A stretch of 64,000 bases of DNA from Syntrophotalea carbinolica DSM 2380 (lineage in GTDB: Bacteria; Desulfobacterota; Desulfuromonadia; Desulfuromonadales; Syntrophotaleaceae): positions 1,116,001 through 1,180,000 of the forward strand of contig NC_007498.2 in assembly GCF_000012885.1 (NCBI RefSeq), written 5' to 3'. The notes under the pieces are model-generated. The model saw only the letters and a program-made list of their open reading frames with translations. It was not told where the DNA came from and made no database searches. Position numbers and translations under genes: made by a program. This document shows, piece by piece, positions 1-11,677 of the stretch (positions are counted from its first letter, which is position 1; each line of letters opens with the position of its first letter).

Positions 1-1181
1 GCATCGGCCAGCCCATCGACGGCGGCGGCGCGCTGGAAGGCGCCGAAGCGCGGCAGGTGGAGATCAAGGCCCCCGGCATCGTCACCCGCAAATCGGTGCA
101 CCAGCCGGTACAGACCGGCCTCAAAGCCATCGACGCCCTGGTGCCCATCGGCCGCGGCCAGCGCGAACTGATCATCGGCGACCGCCAGACCGGCAAGACC
201 GCCCTGGCCATCGACGCCATCATCAACCAGAAGGGCCAGGACATGGTCTGCATCTACGTCGCCATCGGCCAGAAACAGTCGACGGTGGCGCAGGTGGTGG
301 ACAAACTCAAACAGCACGGCGCCATGGACTACACCATTGTGGTCAGCGCCGGCGCCAGCGAACCGGCGCCGCTGCAGTTCATCGCCCCTTATGCCGGGGT
401 CACCATGGGCGAATACTTCCGCGACAACGGCCGCCACGCCCTGATCGTGTACGACGATCTGTCCAAACACGCCGTCGCCTACCGGCAGCTGTCCCTGTTG
501 CTGCGGCGTCCGCCCGGCCGCGAAGCCTTTCCCGGCGACGTCTTTTACCTGCACAGCCGCCTGCTGGAGCGGGCCGCCAAACTCAACGACGAGCTGGGCG
601 GCGGCAGCCTCACCGCGCTGCCCATCATCGAGACCCAGGCCGGCGACCTGTCCTCCTATATCCCGACCAACGTCATCTCCATCACCGACGGCCAGATTTT
701 CCTCGAGGCCGACCTGTTCTACTCCGGGGTACGGCCCGCCATCAACGTCGGCCTGTCGGTGTCCCGCGTCGGCGGCAGCGCCCAGGTCAAGGCCATGAAG
801 CAGGTGGCCGGCACCCTGCGCCTGTCGTTGGCCCAGTACCGCGAGATGGCCGCCTTTGCCCAGTTCGGCTCGGATCTGGACGCCGCCACCCAGAAACAGC
901 TGGCGCGCGGTGCGCGGCTGGTGGAAATCCTCAAGCAGCCCCAGTACCAGCCGCTGCCGGTGGAAAAACAGATCCTGGTCATCTACGCCGCCAACAACGG
1001 CTACGTCGACGACTATCCGCTGACCGTACTGCGGCGCTACGAAGAGGAACTGTACAGCTTCCTGGAGCATCGCCACGGCGACTTGCTCAAGGATTTGGCG
1101 GAGAAAAAAGCCATCGACACCGATCTCGAAGCACGCATCAAGGCGGTGCTGGCGGCCTTCGGCGAGCAGTTTACACCCTGA
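1..1181 (+). CDS. atpA: ATP synthase F1 subunit alpha (5' end missing)
   Basis: Regulatory and nucleotide-binding alpha subunit of the F1 head. The reading frame is open from base 3, so the gene enters from outside the window; about 392 codons are present of the usual 500 or so, meaning roughly the first 110 residues are missing. The P-loop GDRQTGKT is encoded near 177-200, followed by the typical AIDAIINQK helix. The core and C-terminal helical domain are intact and the stop is at 1179-1181. It is the first visible gene of atpA-atpG-atpD-atpC-atpB-atpE. The 94 bases to atpG hold no gene. Confidence 0.97.
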   Translation, partial: IGQPIDGGGALEGAEARQVEIKAPGIVTRKSVHQPVQTGLKAIDALVPIGRGQRELIIGDRQTGKTALAIDAIINQKGQDMVCIYVAIGQKQSTVAQVVDKLKQHGAMDYTIVVSAGASEPAPLQFIAPYAGVTMGEYFRDNGRHALIVYDDLSKHAVAYRQLSLLLRRPPGREAFPGDVFYLHSRLLERAAKLNDELGGGSLTALPIIETQAGDLSSYIPTNVISITDGQIFLEADLFYSGVRPAINVGLSVSRVGGSAQVKAMKQVAGTLRLSLAQYREMAAFAQFGSDLDAATQKQLARGARLVEILKQPQYQPLPVEKQILVIYAANNGYVDDYPLTVLRRYEEELYSFLEHRHGDLLKDLAEKKAIDTDLEARIKAVLAAFGEQFTP

Positions 1182-1275
1182 AAAGCAGTGACTGGTGATT
1201 CGTGATTGGTAACACCATGGGTTCCATAGGGCTCATCAGGGAACTTAACAGCTTTGCTTTCGCAGAAAGAAAACC

Positions 1276-2142
1276 ATGGCAAACCTGAAGGACATCAAAA
1301 AGCGCATCAGCTCGGTAAAAAGCACCCAGCAGATCACCAAAGCCATGAAGATGGTCGCCGCGGCGCGTTTTCGCAAAGCGCAGGCCGCCATCATGGCGGC
1401 GCGGCCTTATGCCGCCAAGATGCAGCAGGTGCTGGCCTCCCTGGCGCTGCGCGAAGACCCGGCGGTCCATCCGCTGTTGCAAAAGCACGAGCGGCGCGGC
1501 CGGGCGCTGGTGCTGGTGGTCAGCTCCGACCGCGGGCTGTGCGGCGGCTTCAACCTTAACGTCGCCAAAAGCACCGCCCAGCTGGTGACGGACAACCGCG
1601 ACGGCTTTGACAGCTACGAGCTGCTGGTGATCGGCCGCAAAGGCCGCGAGCAACTCAAAATGCGGGGACTGATCGCCGACAAGGTTTATGAAGATATCAC
1701 CGCCGATGCCACCTACGCCACCGCCGCCCTGATCGGTCAGGAAGTGGTGGAAGGCTACGAACAGGGCCGCTTCGACGCCGTGTATCTGGTCTACAACGCC
1801 TTTTACAGCGCCATCCGCCAGGAGGTCAGCATCGATCGCCTGCTGCCCATCACGCCGGCTGAGGCCGACGACCAGACCCCGCCAGTGCAGCCGCTGTACG
1901 AGCCGGCGCGCGGCGAAGTGCTGGCGTCGATCCTGCCCAAGCATGTCGAGGTGCAGATCTATCGGGCGCTGCTGGAATCGGCCGCCTCCGAGCACGGCGC
2001 GCGCATGAGCGCCATGGACAGCTCCAGCAAAAACGCCGGCGAGATGATCGACAACCTGACCCTGCAGTACAACCGCGTGCGGCAGGCGGTCATTACGACC
2101 GAGCTGGTGGAGATTATCTCGGGGGCAGCGTCGGTCCAATAA
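1276..2142 (+). CDS. atpG: ATP synthase F1 subunit gamma
   Basis: Central stalk subunit that couples rotation of the c-ring to catalysis in the beta subunits. The 288-residue length is normal. The N-terminus MANLKDIKKRISSVKSTQQI and the C-terminal stretch with NRVRQAVITTELVEI are the two coiled-coil helices that define the family, and SSDRGLCGGFN is the conserved central motif. The ATG start gives the standard N-terminus. It lies between atpA and atpD as in all F1 operons, but the gap to atpD is unusually long (300 bases) and filled with repeats. Confidence 0.97.
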   Translation: MANLKDIKKRISSVKSTQQITKAMKMVAAARFRKAQAAIMAARPYAAKMQQVLASLALREDPAVHPLLQKHERRGRALVLVVSSDRGLCGGFNLNVAKSTAQLVTDNRDGFDSYELLVIGRKGREQLKMRGLIADKVYEDITADATYATAALIGQEVVEGYEQGRFDAVYLVYNAFYSAIRQEVSIDRLLPITPAEADDQTPPVQPLYEPARGEVLASILPKHVEVQIYRALLESAASEHGARMSAMDSSSKNAGEMIDNLTLQYNRVRQAVITTELVEIISGAASVQ

Positions 2143-3849
<1,707 letters not shown>

Positions 3850-3860
3850 CAGGGCTGGGT

Positions 3861-4030
3861 TTAACCGCGGAGATCGCAGAGATCGCAGAGAAATTCTATA
3901 AAGACTTTTTTTGTCTAAAAAAGAATAAAAGTAGGGCCCGCAGAGAGCATAGAGTTCTTCTTTAAGATTTTTGCCCTGGCTTTTTGCCTCTCTCAGCGTG
4001 CTCCGCGTTCTCTGCGGTAAACAGAATTTC
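3861..4030. repeat. Intergenic palindromic repeat between atpD and atpC
   Basis: The left part reads CCGCGGAGATCGCAGAGA and the right part CTCCGCGTTCTCTGCGG, so the two arms can pair imperfectly over a spacer of about 100 bases. This is the same repeat type as in the atpG-atpD gap. No gene is present. It could act as an mRNA processing or stabilising element that sets different amounts of beta and epsilon, but that is inference. Confidence 0.6.
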
Positions 4031-4051
4031 AGAAAAAAAGGATAACCATCC

Positions 4052-4468
4052 ATGGCGCAGAAACTGAAACTGGAGATGGTGACGCCCGCCGCCCAGGTGC
4101 TCATCGAGGAGGTCGACGAAATCGCCGCCCCGGGCAGCCTGGGGCAGTTCGGCGTGCTGCCGGGACATACGCCTTTGCTGACTACCCTGCAGGTGGGGGA
4201 ATTCAGCTACCGCAAGGGCAGCGATGTCTATTACCTGGCGGTGAACTGGGGGTATGTGGAAGTGGCCGAGGACCGGGTGCTGGTGCTGGTGGAAACCGCC
4301 GAAACCCAGGACCATATCGACCTGGCACGGGCCAAAGCGGCCCTGGGACGGGCCGAGGCGCGGTTGCGGGAGCTGACCCCGGCGGACAAGGAATACCACA
4401 ACATGCAGGCGGCTCTGCAGCGCGCCATGGTGCGGATCCAGGTGGCCGGGCGTGGTGGGCGCGGCTGA
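4052..4468 (+). CDS. atpC: ATP synthase F1 subunit epsilon
   Basis: Small rotor subunit that links gamma to the c-ring and can inhibit ATP hydrolysis. The 138 residues start MAQKLKLEMVTPAAQVL, a standard opening of the beta-sandwich domain. GSLGQFGVLPGHTPLLTTL is the family signature. The C-terminal helical hairpin is present. The ATG follows a GAAAAAAAGGAT ribosome site. It ends about 100 bases before atpB. Confidence 0.95.
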   Translation: MAQKLKLEMVTPAAQVLIEEVDEIAAPGSLGQFGVLPGHTPLLTTLQVGEFSYRKGSDVYYLAVNWGYVEVAEDRVLVLVETAETQDHIDLARAKAALGRAEARLRELTPADKEYHNMQAALQRAMVRIQVAGRGGRG

Positions 4469-4566
4469 CCGAATCCGCGGCAGGCGGCCCATGAAGATGA
4501 GGCCGCATAGATGCTTTTTTCCGAAATTGTTTGTCTAAACACATCGCATCGATGGGGACGGAAGAG

Positions 4567-5271
4567 ATGACGCATCCCTTTGTACTTCTAAAATGGCTGA
4601 TCGCAAAACTGCACTTCGGCTTTTCGGCCGAAATGCTGGAGCAACATGGCTTTTTTCAGCATGTCACCCATACCTGGCTGGTTATGGCCATCCTGATAGG
4701 GGTCGGCCTGCTGGCCACGCACAGGGCCGGGCTGGTGCCGGGCGGCATGCAGAATTTTATGGAGCTTGTACTGGTGGAGATCCGCGGCATGGTGCGTGAC
4801 ACCATGGGGCCCAAAGGTATGGTCTATTTCCCGCTGATCGCCACGCTTGCCCTGTTCCTGCTGGTGTCCAACCTTATCGGACTGATTCCGGGATTCGCAC
4901 CGCCCACCGCCAGTCTCAATACCAACGCCGCCCTGGCCGTGGGGGTTTTCCTCGTCACCCACATCGTTGGGGTACGGGAACACGGCATCAGGTACTTCAA
5001 ACATTTTATGGGACCGGTCTGGTGGTTAACGCCCCTTATCCTGCCGATTGAACTTATCGGCCATCTGGCGCGGCCGTTGTCCTTGTCCCTGCGTCTGTTC
5101 GGCAACATGTACGGTCACGAGATCGTGCTGATGATCTTTTTCAGCCTGGTGCCGTTGTTGTTGCCCATCCCCATGATGCTTATGGGGATTCTGGTGGCTT
5201 TCATCCAGACCTTCGTTTTTATGTTGCTGTCCATGATTTACATCGCCGGTGCATTAGAAGAGGCGCATTAG
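4567..5271 (+). CDS. atpB: ATP synthase F0 subunit a
   Basis: Membrane stator subunit that forms the ion half-channels. The 234 residues contain five to six hydrophobic helices. The essential arginine is in [15 protein letters not shown], in the penultimate helix. The ATG at 4567 ([10 protein letters not shown]) follows GGAAGAG and fits relatives better than an in-frame TTG at 4531. Subunits a and c normally sit upstream of the F1 genes; here atpB and atpE follow atpC, so the usual order is inverted. Confidence 0.95.
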   Translation: MTHPFVLLKWLIAKLHFGFSAEMLEQHGFFQHVTHTWLVMAILIGVGLLATHRAGLVPGGMQNFMELVLVEIRGMVRDTMGPKGMVYFPLIATLALFLLVSNLIGLIPGFAPPTASLNTNAALAVGVFLVTHIVGVREHGIRYFKHFMGPVWWLTPLILPIELIGHLARPLSLSLRLFGNMYGHEIVLMIFFSLVPLLLPIPMMLMGILVAFIQTFVFMLLSMIYIAGALEEAH

Positions 5272-5381
5272 GCAATGCCGGCCCTGGTCGGGAGCGGTTC
5301 GCGGGCTTCCGGCCATGGGTTCATAATTATTTCAAGACGGTCGTCGGGCCGTTCCATCAAGCAAAGACAAGGAGAAGTACA

Positions 5382-5648
5382 ATGGATTTTTTTTCCTGGG
5401 TAATGATTACCGCCGGGTTCGGTATGGCCATAGGTTCTCTTGGCACGGGCATCGGTCAGGGACTGGCCGTTAAGAGCGCACTGGAAGGCGTGGCGCGCAA
5501 CCCCGGTGCCAGCGGCAAGATTCTGACCACCATGATGATCGGTCTGGCCATGATCGAATCCCTGGCCATCTACGTTTTTGTCGTAGCCATGATCATCCTG
5601 TTCGCCAACCCCTTTCAGGATGTGGTTCTCGAACTGCTCGCCAAGTAA
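5382..5648 (+). CDS. atpE: ATP synthase F0 subunit c
   Basis: Rotor ring subunit of 88 residues with two transmembrane helices joined by a polar loop containing RNPGASGK. The ion-carrying carboxylate is Glu59 in helix 2 (IGLAMIESLAIY). Gln26 in helix 1, Ser60 and Tyr64 occupy the positions that coordinate sodium in known Na+-type c subunits such as those of Ilyobacter and Propionigenium, with the same 33-residue spacing from Gln to Glu. The coupling ion therefore cannot be assumed to be H+. GGAGAAG precedes the ATG. Confidence 0.96.
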   Translation: MDFFSWVMITAGFGMAIGSLGTGIGQGLAVKSALEGVARNPGASGKILTTMMIGLAMIESLAIYVFVVAMIILFANPFQDVVLELLAK

Positions 5649-5767
5649 CGCACCCGAATTTATCATCCTGCCGCCCGGGACGGAAAAGGAGGGAAGGTAA
5701 CGGCGCCTCCGATACCCCCTGCCGTTCCGGGTGTGCGGCGTGTTCTGATTGGTATGTACGAAGTTGA

Positions 5768-5807
5768 AACGCCGGCTGTCTCCCTGTGAGATGCCGGCGT
5801 TTTGTTT
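5768..5807 (+). terminator. Terminator of the atp operon
   Basis: AACGCCGGC and GCCGGCGTT form a perfect 9-bp stem with a loop of about 16 bases, followed by TTGTTTT. It lies 120 bases after atpE and before the convergent minus-strand gene. Confidence 0.8.
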
Positions 5808-5863
5808 TATCCTGCAATATTATTGTTGAAAGGTGATGTTTGCCCGGAAAACCCCTATCCCGA

Positions 5864-6715
5864 CTATCTCCGAGCGAAATCCTTTAACCCGTCGGCAAGC
5901 AGTAGGACTTCTTCGCTCGGCACCGTTGCCGGTAGAAGGGGGTGATAGCTGGGCGTTTTGTTGATATCCAGCAGGATCGGTTCTCCCCGGTGCATCACAT
6001 AGTCGAATTTACCGAAGTCCATTCCCATAGCGGCTCTGATTTTGCGCAATGCTTCCGGTATTTCTGGAAGCGCTTCCCTCCGGACGGCGTTGTGGGCCTT
6101 GACGATAGGGGTTGCAGAACAAAAACGGACGGCATATTCACGATTGCCGAAAAAGATCCAATAACGGATGGCGTAGAGGTCATCCACTCTCTCGGGAACA
6201 AAGCGTTCCACGATTAGATTGCGATTGCGCCAGGCCCATTCCGGGACCTCATCCATATGTTGGAAAATCGGGTAGTTGGGTGGTTTGAACCTTTTGGTGA
6301 AATGCCAGGGGTTGTGCTTGATCAGCTTTTTTATCAGCTTCCCGCCGAATTGCTGATAGCGGCGCTGCAACTCCGGTAATCCGCCGTAGTTGAGATCCGT
6401 TTTTACGATAACCGCTCCGTCCCAGTCGTCGGTTCGGGCGATTATCCCCTGGCTGTAGGCCGTTTTGCTGATGTCGGAGATGCCACCGTTGACGCAGTAT
6501 TCGTAAGCTGCGGCCATTTTGCGACAGCTTGCCGGCAGGCGGGACAGATCGACGTGCATGAATCCCAGGTCGGCGCCTTGTTCCGAAGGCGTGCCGGTTA
6601 TGTTGACGGTGATCCCCTGTTGTCTCCAGACCTCTGCCAGATGCGCCAGATAGTAGGAATGGGGCCACGGGTCGGTTGTGCCGATAATGATTTCAAGAGA
6701 AGTTGTCTCTGCCAT
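5864..6715 (-). CDS. ATP-grasp-like protein, substrate unknown
   Basis: A 283-residue soluble protein. The C-terminal part shows an ATP-grasp-like pattern: the region around MGMDFGKFDYVMHRGEPILLD, followed by INKTPS, resembles the metal-binding Asp and Glu/Asn positions of RimK-like ligases. The first 100 residues, beginning MAETTSLEIIIGTTDPWPHS, look like an alpha/beta pre-ATP domain. No specific substrate can be named. It is the second gene of a two-gene minus-strand unit, 42 bases after a methyltransferase gene, which suggests modification of a shared peptide or small molecule. The family call rests on motif pattern only. Confidence 0.5.
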   Translation of the reverse strand: MAETTSLEIIIGTTDPWPHSYYLAHLAEVWRQQGITVNITGTPSEQGADLGFMHVDLSRLPASCRKMAAAYEYCVNGGISDISKTAYSQGIIARTDDWDGAVIVKTDLNYGGLPELQRRYQQFGGKLIKKLIKHNPWHFTKRFKPPNYPIFQHMDEVPEWAWRNRNLIVERFVPERVDDLYAIRYWIFFGNREYAVRFCSATPIVKAHNAVRREALPEIPEALRKIRAAMGMDFGKFDYVMHRGEPILLDINKTPSYHPLLPATVPSEEVLLLADGLKDFARR

Positions 6716-6757
6716 AATTTACGCCTATGCGCGCTGACTGCCCTGTTCTGGAAAATT

Positions 6758-7570
6758 TTATGGACAACGGTAGATGACCGTTGGGCAGCGGTCACCGAGT
6801 TCATAGGATGGTGTGCAAATCCGTTCTTCGATCAGGTATCGGCTCAGTATGGCGCGGGCTTCGCCGAGGGTCGGGAAGTAATAGCGTGCTGTTGAATTGC
6901 GGTAGGCCTCCAAGGTGACGATGGTTGTTTTTTCCCAGCCGGTGCAAATGCTGATCCGGTCGTCATCAGCAACGAATTGTCGCCAACAGTCCGGGGCCTG
7001 TGATACGGTCACGCCTTCCTGCAGGGTGCCGTGCAGGGCCATAAGTAGCCGCCATTTAAAGATATGAAAATTGCCGATGCGGTTTTGTTCCAGTTCTGTA
7101 AAGACCTGGCCTGGCGATTCCGGCACGTCGGGTCGAACGAAAAGTCGCAGTGCCAGATGTCCCCCCGGGCGCAGCACCCTCCGGAGTTCCGAAATGAACC
7201 GAAGCATTCCCTGCTCGGCATCCATCAGGGTCATGCAGCCGTCGCCGACGATTAAATCGAAGGAATGGTTGTCGGTAGGCAGTTGACACCACTTACCCCG
7301 GACAGCGTTGGATAATATGGTCGGATGGGGGGACCAGACTTCACGGATCATGGCCTCACTCTGATCTACGGCCAGTAACCGACTTCCCGGTGGCCATGGC
7401 AGGCCGGTTATTTCCGGCGTAACGCCAAGTAACAATATGTCGGGAGGTTTTTGGGTGAAACGCGGCTGATTTACAATGCTGTGTGTCAAAAAATCAAGAT
7501 CTTCCGCTTGTGGTCGCAACGGAGGACCGATTTTTCGCCATTGCCGGGCATGTTGGTTCCAGTGAGACAT
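6758..7570 (-). CDS. SAM-dependent methyltransferase, class I
   Basis: A 270-residue protein with a class I methyltransferase fold. Motif I is degenerate (ILLLGVTPEITGL), followed by the acidic end of strand 2 (LLAVDQSEAMI), then FDLIVGDGC and LRRVLRPGGHLALRLF, the typical motifs of small-molecule methyltransferases. The C-terminal 100 residues do not resemble a family I know. It is the first gene of the unit with the ATP-grasp-like gene. The substrate is unknown. Confidence 0.7.
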   Translation of the reverse strand: MSHWNQHARQWRKIGPPLRPQAEDLDFLTHSIVNQPRFTQKPPDILLLGVTPEITGLPWPPGSRLLAVDQSEAMIREVWSPHPTILSNAVRGKWCQLPTDNHSFDLIVGDGCMTLMDAEQGMLRFISELRRVLRPGGHLALRLFVRPDVPESPGQVFTELEQNRIGNFHIFKWRLLMALHGTLQEGVTVSQAPDCWRQFVADDDRISICTGWEKTTIVTLEAYRNSTARYYFPTLGEARAILSRYLIEERICTPSYELGDRCPTVIYRCP

Positions 7571-7904
7571 ACCGGGATCTTTCTGGAATTTTTATTTTGT
7601 AAGGATGGTCTTTTTCGTCGAGATCTTGTTAATTAACATAAAAAGGTTTGAAATTAAAGGTGTTTTCTCAGATTGTACCATTGTTGCCGAGGAAGCCTTT
7701 ATCCAGTTGAACGGCAATTTTCGGAATTGACTCCATGCGTAGTTTGCCCCCTGTCTTCTGCATCAGATTGTCACATTTAATGTTCCATTTATTGTAAAAG
7801 ATATCATTGTCTGGTAGTTTTCTATGTTGAAACTCATTGGTTTTTTCATTAAGAAGTGACCCGGTACGCCTCCCTGCGTTCCGAGCCACAGAGGAGAACT
7901 ACCT
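7571..7904. other. Divergent intergenic region, no gene seen
   Basis: This AT-rich 334-base gap separates the methyltransferase (minus strand) from the WYL regulator (plus strand), so it should hold both promoters. A 73-codon frame on the minus strand (7668-7889) has no clear ribosome site or family resemblance, and I do not call it. A GAGGAG ribosome site for the regulator is at 7891-7896. Confidence 0.5.
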
Positions 7905-8876
7905 GTGGCCGAACACCTCAAGTTCGAGCGTTACTGCTGGTTTGACTGTCAAGTACGAAACGGTCGTTTTCCCAATGCCAGTACCTTAGCCCATCATTTC
8001 GAGATCTGCACCAAAACCGCTCAGCGCACCATTGATTTTATGCGGGATCGCCTTGCCGCACCCCTCGAATACGATGCGCATCGTAAAGGCTATTTCTATA
8101 CCGATCAGAGTTTTACTCTGCCGTCATCCCGGTGTACCCAGAACGAGCTGCTGGCCATTCTGTTGGCGAGGAATCTGCTGGCTGACAGTGCCGACGGTGT
8201 GATCAGCCGTTCCATCCAGTCTTTCGGTCGTAAGCTGTTTGCCGCCACCGGCGCCTTCGGTCTGGATGAAAAGAAAATCGATACCGCTTTCTCCGCCATC
8301 TGGCATGGCTACACCCCGGCCGAAGGTGAGATCTTTCGTCAGGTCGCAGAAGCCCTGATTCACAGCCGTCAGCTCACCTTTTATTATTTCTCTCCGTCCC
8401 AAAACCGAACCACCCTGCGTCTGGTCGAACCGGTTCACCTGCAGCATTACATGGGTAGCTGGATCCTGCTCGCCCGGTGTACAGAACGGTGCGACTGGCG
8501 CAAATTCTTTCTGGGGCGCATGTCTCAAGTGCGTCTGACCGATATCCCCTTTACTCCGCCTCCTCCCGGTTATTGGCAGGATCACCTCGCCGGCGCTTTC
8601 GGAATTTTCCAGAGCGGCCATCCGCAGGAAGTCGTGCTCCGGTTCAATGCCTATCGTGCCCGCTGGCTGCGTCACGAGATCTGGCATCCGAAACAGATCA
8701 TGGAAGAACAGGCCGACGGTTCGCTGATCCTGCGCTTCGTCGTCACCGATTTTCGCGAGGTCAAGTTGCGGATATTGCAGTACGGGGCGGACGTCGAGGT
8801 GCTCGCTCCCGAGGGGCTGCGGGATGAGATTCTCGGGGAGATCGGACGGATGGTGAAGGTTTATGGCGGGGAGTGA
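7905..8876 (+). CDS. WYL-domain transcriptional regulator of the CRISPR-Cas locus
   Basis: A 323-residue regulator that starts at GTG, nine bases after GAGGAG. Residues 1-70 form a winged helix (LAHHFEICTKTAQRTIDFMRD). The middle holds the WYL domain (LTFYYFSPSQNRTTLRLVEP, MGSWILLARC) and the end the WCX extension. WYL proteins bind ligands, often nucleotides, and repress or activate defence genes. It lies directly upstream of cas3 on the same strand with an 86-base gap, so control of the cas operon is the likely role; this is inferred from position. Confidence 0.85.
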   Translation: MAEHLKFERYCWFDCQVRNGRFPNASTLAHHFEICTKTAQRTIDFMRDRLAAPLEYDAHRKGYFYTDQSFTLPSSRCTQNELLAILLARNLLADSADGVISRSIQSFGRKLFAATGAFGLDEKKIDTAFSAIWHGYTPAEGEIFRQVAEALIHSRQLTFYYFSPSQNRTTLRLVEPVHLQHYMGSWILLARCTERCDWRKFFLGRMSQVRLTDIPFTPPPPGYWQDHLAGAFGIFQSGHPQEVVLRFNAYRARWLRHEIWHPKQIMEEQADGSLILRFVVTDFREVKLRILQYGADVEVLAPEGLRDEILGEIGRMVKVYGGE

Positions 8877-8962
8877 AGTTTTATTCAGACATATGACGTT
8901 AGATGTCCGGGGTTGGGTGGTAGGGTGTGAAAATATACCATTGGATGTATTCGGAGTAGTAA

Positions 8963-11677
8963 ATGATTGATAAAGAAAACTCCTTTTTTAGATATTGGGG
9001 CAAAACGGCAGATAACGGTAGATATCATCTGCTGCCGTACCACTGTTTGGATGTGGCGGCGGTAGGGTGGCTGCTTCTCGCACCAGGCAGACCGTTAACG
9101 AAGTGGCTCCGTTTGACATTGGGGGTCCTGCCTAAATGGCTTCGGAAGTGGTTCGTTTTTTTGCTGGCTTTGCATGACATCGGCAAGTTCGCGACAGCAT
9201 TTCAGGGGATTAAGCCGAACCTTTCCGAACAGCTTGTCCCTAATGTCCAGGGCATGTCCTATAACGAGCGGCACGACAGTTTGGGATTTCTCCTTTGGAG
9301 GAAAGTTATCAGTCCTCTCTGGAGTGCTTCCGGGTTGGGAAACGAACAGGATGTGTCACCCAGCCAACTTCGAGCCTTTGAACCTTGGCTAAAGATTGTT
9401 ACCGGCCATCACGGAATTCCCCCTAAAGATGTTTTGAATCGGCATCAGGAATATTTTACCGAAAATGACGAATTGGCCGCAAAGAGTTTTTGCCGATCGG
9501 TTTCGCTACTATTTCTTCACGATATTGATTTGTCCATCCTGACGGATAAAAAATTTAAAAATCGATTACAACAATGTTCATGGTTTCTGGCTGGGATAAC
9601 GGTATTGGCGGACTGGATTGGCTCCAGCGTGCCTGCTGACCAGTATTGTTCGAGCGAAATCCCTTTGTCTGAATATTGGTTTCAAAAGGCTTTGCCTCAA
9701 GCAGAACAAATTCTTGCCACCATAAATCTTACCCCCGCATGTTGCTCGTCTTTTGCAGGCATTAACCATCTGTTTCCTTTCATCGAACAACCTACTCCTT
9801 TGCAGGCTTGGGCAACTTCCATTGTCGTCAATGACCGACCCCAGCTTTTTATATTGGAGGACGTGACCGGTGCCGGAAAAACCGAAGCGGCTGTGACTCT
9901 TTGCCACCGTTTGCTCAATGCCGATGCAGCGGACGGCATCTATGCGGGCATGCCGACGATGGCGACGGCCAATGCCATGTATCTTCGTCTGGGGAAAGCC
10001 TACCAGCGTCTCTTCTCCGCGGAGCAGAAGCCCTCTCTGGTATTGGCGCACGGAGCGCGACATTTGTCGGATGCCTTTCGTAATTCCGTCGGCCTGCCGG
10101 ACAATGCTGGGGGAAATGCGGAGTACGAAAAGAATGAGTTAAGCGGCGAGGCATATTGCCATGCCTGGTTGGCCGACAGCCGTAAAAAAGCTCTGCTTGC
10201 CGAAGTTGGTGTCGGTACGCTCGACCAGGCGTTGCTAGGCATTTTGCCCGCCAGGCATCAATCCCTTCGGCTCTTGGGGCTTTCCCGAAAAATTCTGCTT
10301 GTTGATGAAGTCCATGCTTACGACCCCTATATGAATTTATTGTTGCAGACTCTATTGCAAGCCCATGCGGCCAATGGAGGCAGTGCCATCCTGCTTTCCG
10401 CGACCTTGCCTCATAAAATGAGGGAACAGTATGTCCAGGCTTTTTGTTCTGGCTCTGGTGGTGAGGCCCCCGCTCTGTCGTTGGAGGCTGAGTATCCGCT
10501 GGTAACGCATGTTGCGTCGCATGTCTTTTCCGAGGAAAAGATTGCAACGCGCCAGGATGTTGCACGCTCTACCGCAATCGATTGGTTGCACAACGAGGGG
10601 GAAGTTCTTGACCTTATTCGCAAGCAAGTAGAACAGGGACATTGTGTTTGTTGGATACGCAACACGGTTGGCGATGCCCGCAAGGCGTACGACGCGCTGG
10701 TGGGATGTGGTTGGATCAAAACGGGGCGACTTTCGTTGTTTCATAGCCGCTTTGCCATGATCGACAGACAGCGCATCGAAATTCAAACCCTGGAGTTTTT
10801 TGGGGATAACTCCGATGCGGAAATACGTCGTGGCCGAGTGCTTGTCGCCACCCAGGTTGTCGAACAATCCCTCGATCTGGATTTTGATGTGCTGATTTCC
10901 GACCTTGCCCCGATCGATCTGTTAATTCAGCGTGCCGGTCGCGAACATCGTCATATCCGGGATGAATTCGGCAACAGGACTCGTGAAAAAGGGGCGACGG
11001 ACCGGCGCGAACCCCCTGTGTTTTACATCCTGGCTCCCGAACCGAGTGACACACCGGAAGCAACATGGTTGAAAAATGTGCTGCCAGGAACACAAGCGGT
11101 TTATCGGCATGTCGGACAGCTTTGGTTGACGCAAAAGATTTTGCTGAAAGAACAGGTTATAGAGCCCACAAAAAATTCCAGGATATTGATTGAGGAAGTC
11201 TTTGGGGACGAGGCTCAAGATTACATTCCTGAGGCATTGCTTGATCTATCCTGGGACGCGGAAGGAGATGCCGGGGGCAAACGCGGCATCGCTCGTTTAA
11301 ACCGTCTGGACCTGTCGAAAGGGTATTCAAGACGCAGTGCCGAGGATAGTGGCGGCTGGGATGAGGATACCAATATCCCCACCCGGCTTTCCGAACAGAC
11401 GGTAGATGTCGCCCTGGTTGTTAAAAAGGGTGTGGAACTGCTGCCTTATGCGCATACCGAAAGGTTTCCATGGGATATGAGTACGCTCAGTTTACCGAAA
11501 GGGGAATGGGAGCAGGTGCAAAAAAGCATTCCACGCCAGTGGCAGCCCCATATCGATGAGCTAAGGGAAAGAGAAAAAGCCCTTAAGTGGATCGAAGTGC
11601 TGCCGTTGGTCGATGAATTATTGCCTTGTTACGACAAAGCTAAGGGCTGGAGCTCGAAAAAAGGAGATGACAGATGA
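8963..11677 (+). CDS. cas3: CRISPR-associated helicase-nuclease Cas3 (type I-E)
   Basis: The nuclease-helicase recruited by Cascade to degrade target DNA. The 904 residues hold an N-terminal HD nuclease with His71-Asp72 in LALHDIGKF and a second metal site in TGHHGIPPK, both intact. The SF2 helicase has Walker A VTGAGKTEAA near residue 300, the DEVH box LLVDEVHAYD near 447, LLSATLP, and motif VI with LIQRAGREHRH. The C-terminal domain follows. Its stop overlaps the cse1 start (ATGA), indicating translational coupling. Confidence 0.97.
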   Translation: MIDKENSFFRYWGKTADNGRYHLLPYHCLDVAAVGWLLLAPGRPLTKWLRLTLGVLPKWLRKWFVFLLALHDIGKFATAFQGIKPNLSEQLVPNVQGMSYNERHDSLGFLLWRKVISPLWSASGLGNEQDVSPSQLRAFEPWLKIVTGHHGIPPKDVLNRHQEYFTENDELAAKSFCRSVSLLFLHDIDLSILTDKKFKNRLQQCSWFLAGITVLADWIGSSVPADQYCSSEIPLSEYWFQKALPQAEQILATINLTPACCSSFAGINHLFPFIEQPTPLQAWATSIVVNDRPQLFILEDVTGAGKTEAAVTLCHRLLNADAADGIYAGMPTMATANAMYLRLGKAYQRLFSAEQKPSLVLAHGARHLSDAFRNSVGLPDNAGGNAEYEKNELSGEAYCHAWLADSRKKALLAEVGVGTLDQALLGILPARHQSLRLLGLSRKILLVDEVHAYDPYMNLLLQTLLQAHAANGGSAILLSATLPHKMREQYVQAFCSGSGGEAPALSLEAEYPLVTHVASHVFSEEKIATRQDVARSTAIDWLHNEGEVLDLIRKQVEQGHCVCWIRNTVGDARKAYDALVGCGWIKTGRLSLFHSRFAMIDRQRIEIQTLEFFGDNSDAEIRRGRVLVATQVVEQSLDLDFDVLISDLAPIDLLIQRAGREHRHIRDEFGNRTREKGATDRREPPVFYILAPEPSDTPEATWLKNVLPGTQAVYRHVGQLWLTQKILLKEQVIEPTKNSRILIEEVFGDEAQDYIPEALLDLSWDAEGDAGGKRGIARLNRLDLSKGYSRRSAEDSGGWDEDTNIPTRLSEQTVDVALVVKKGVELLPYAHTERFPWDMSTLSLPKGEWEQVQKSIPRQWQPHIDELREREKALKWIEVLPLVDELLPCYDKAKGWSSKKGDDR

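Noticed and set aside
7668-7889. 73-codon minus-strand gene in the WYL/methyltransferase gap
   Set aside because: No ribosome site, no family pattern, and it lies where two divergent promoters are expected.
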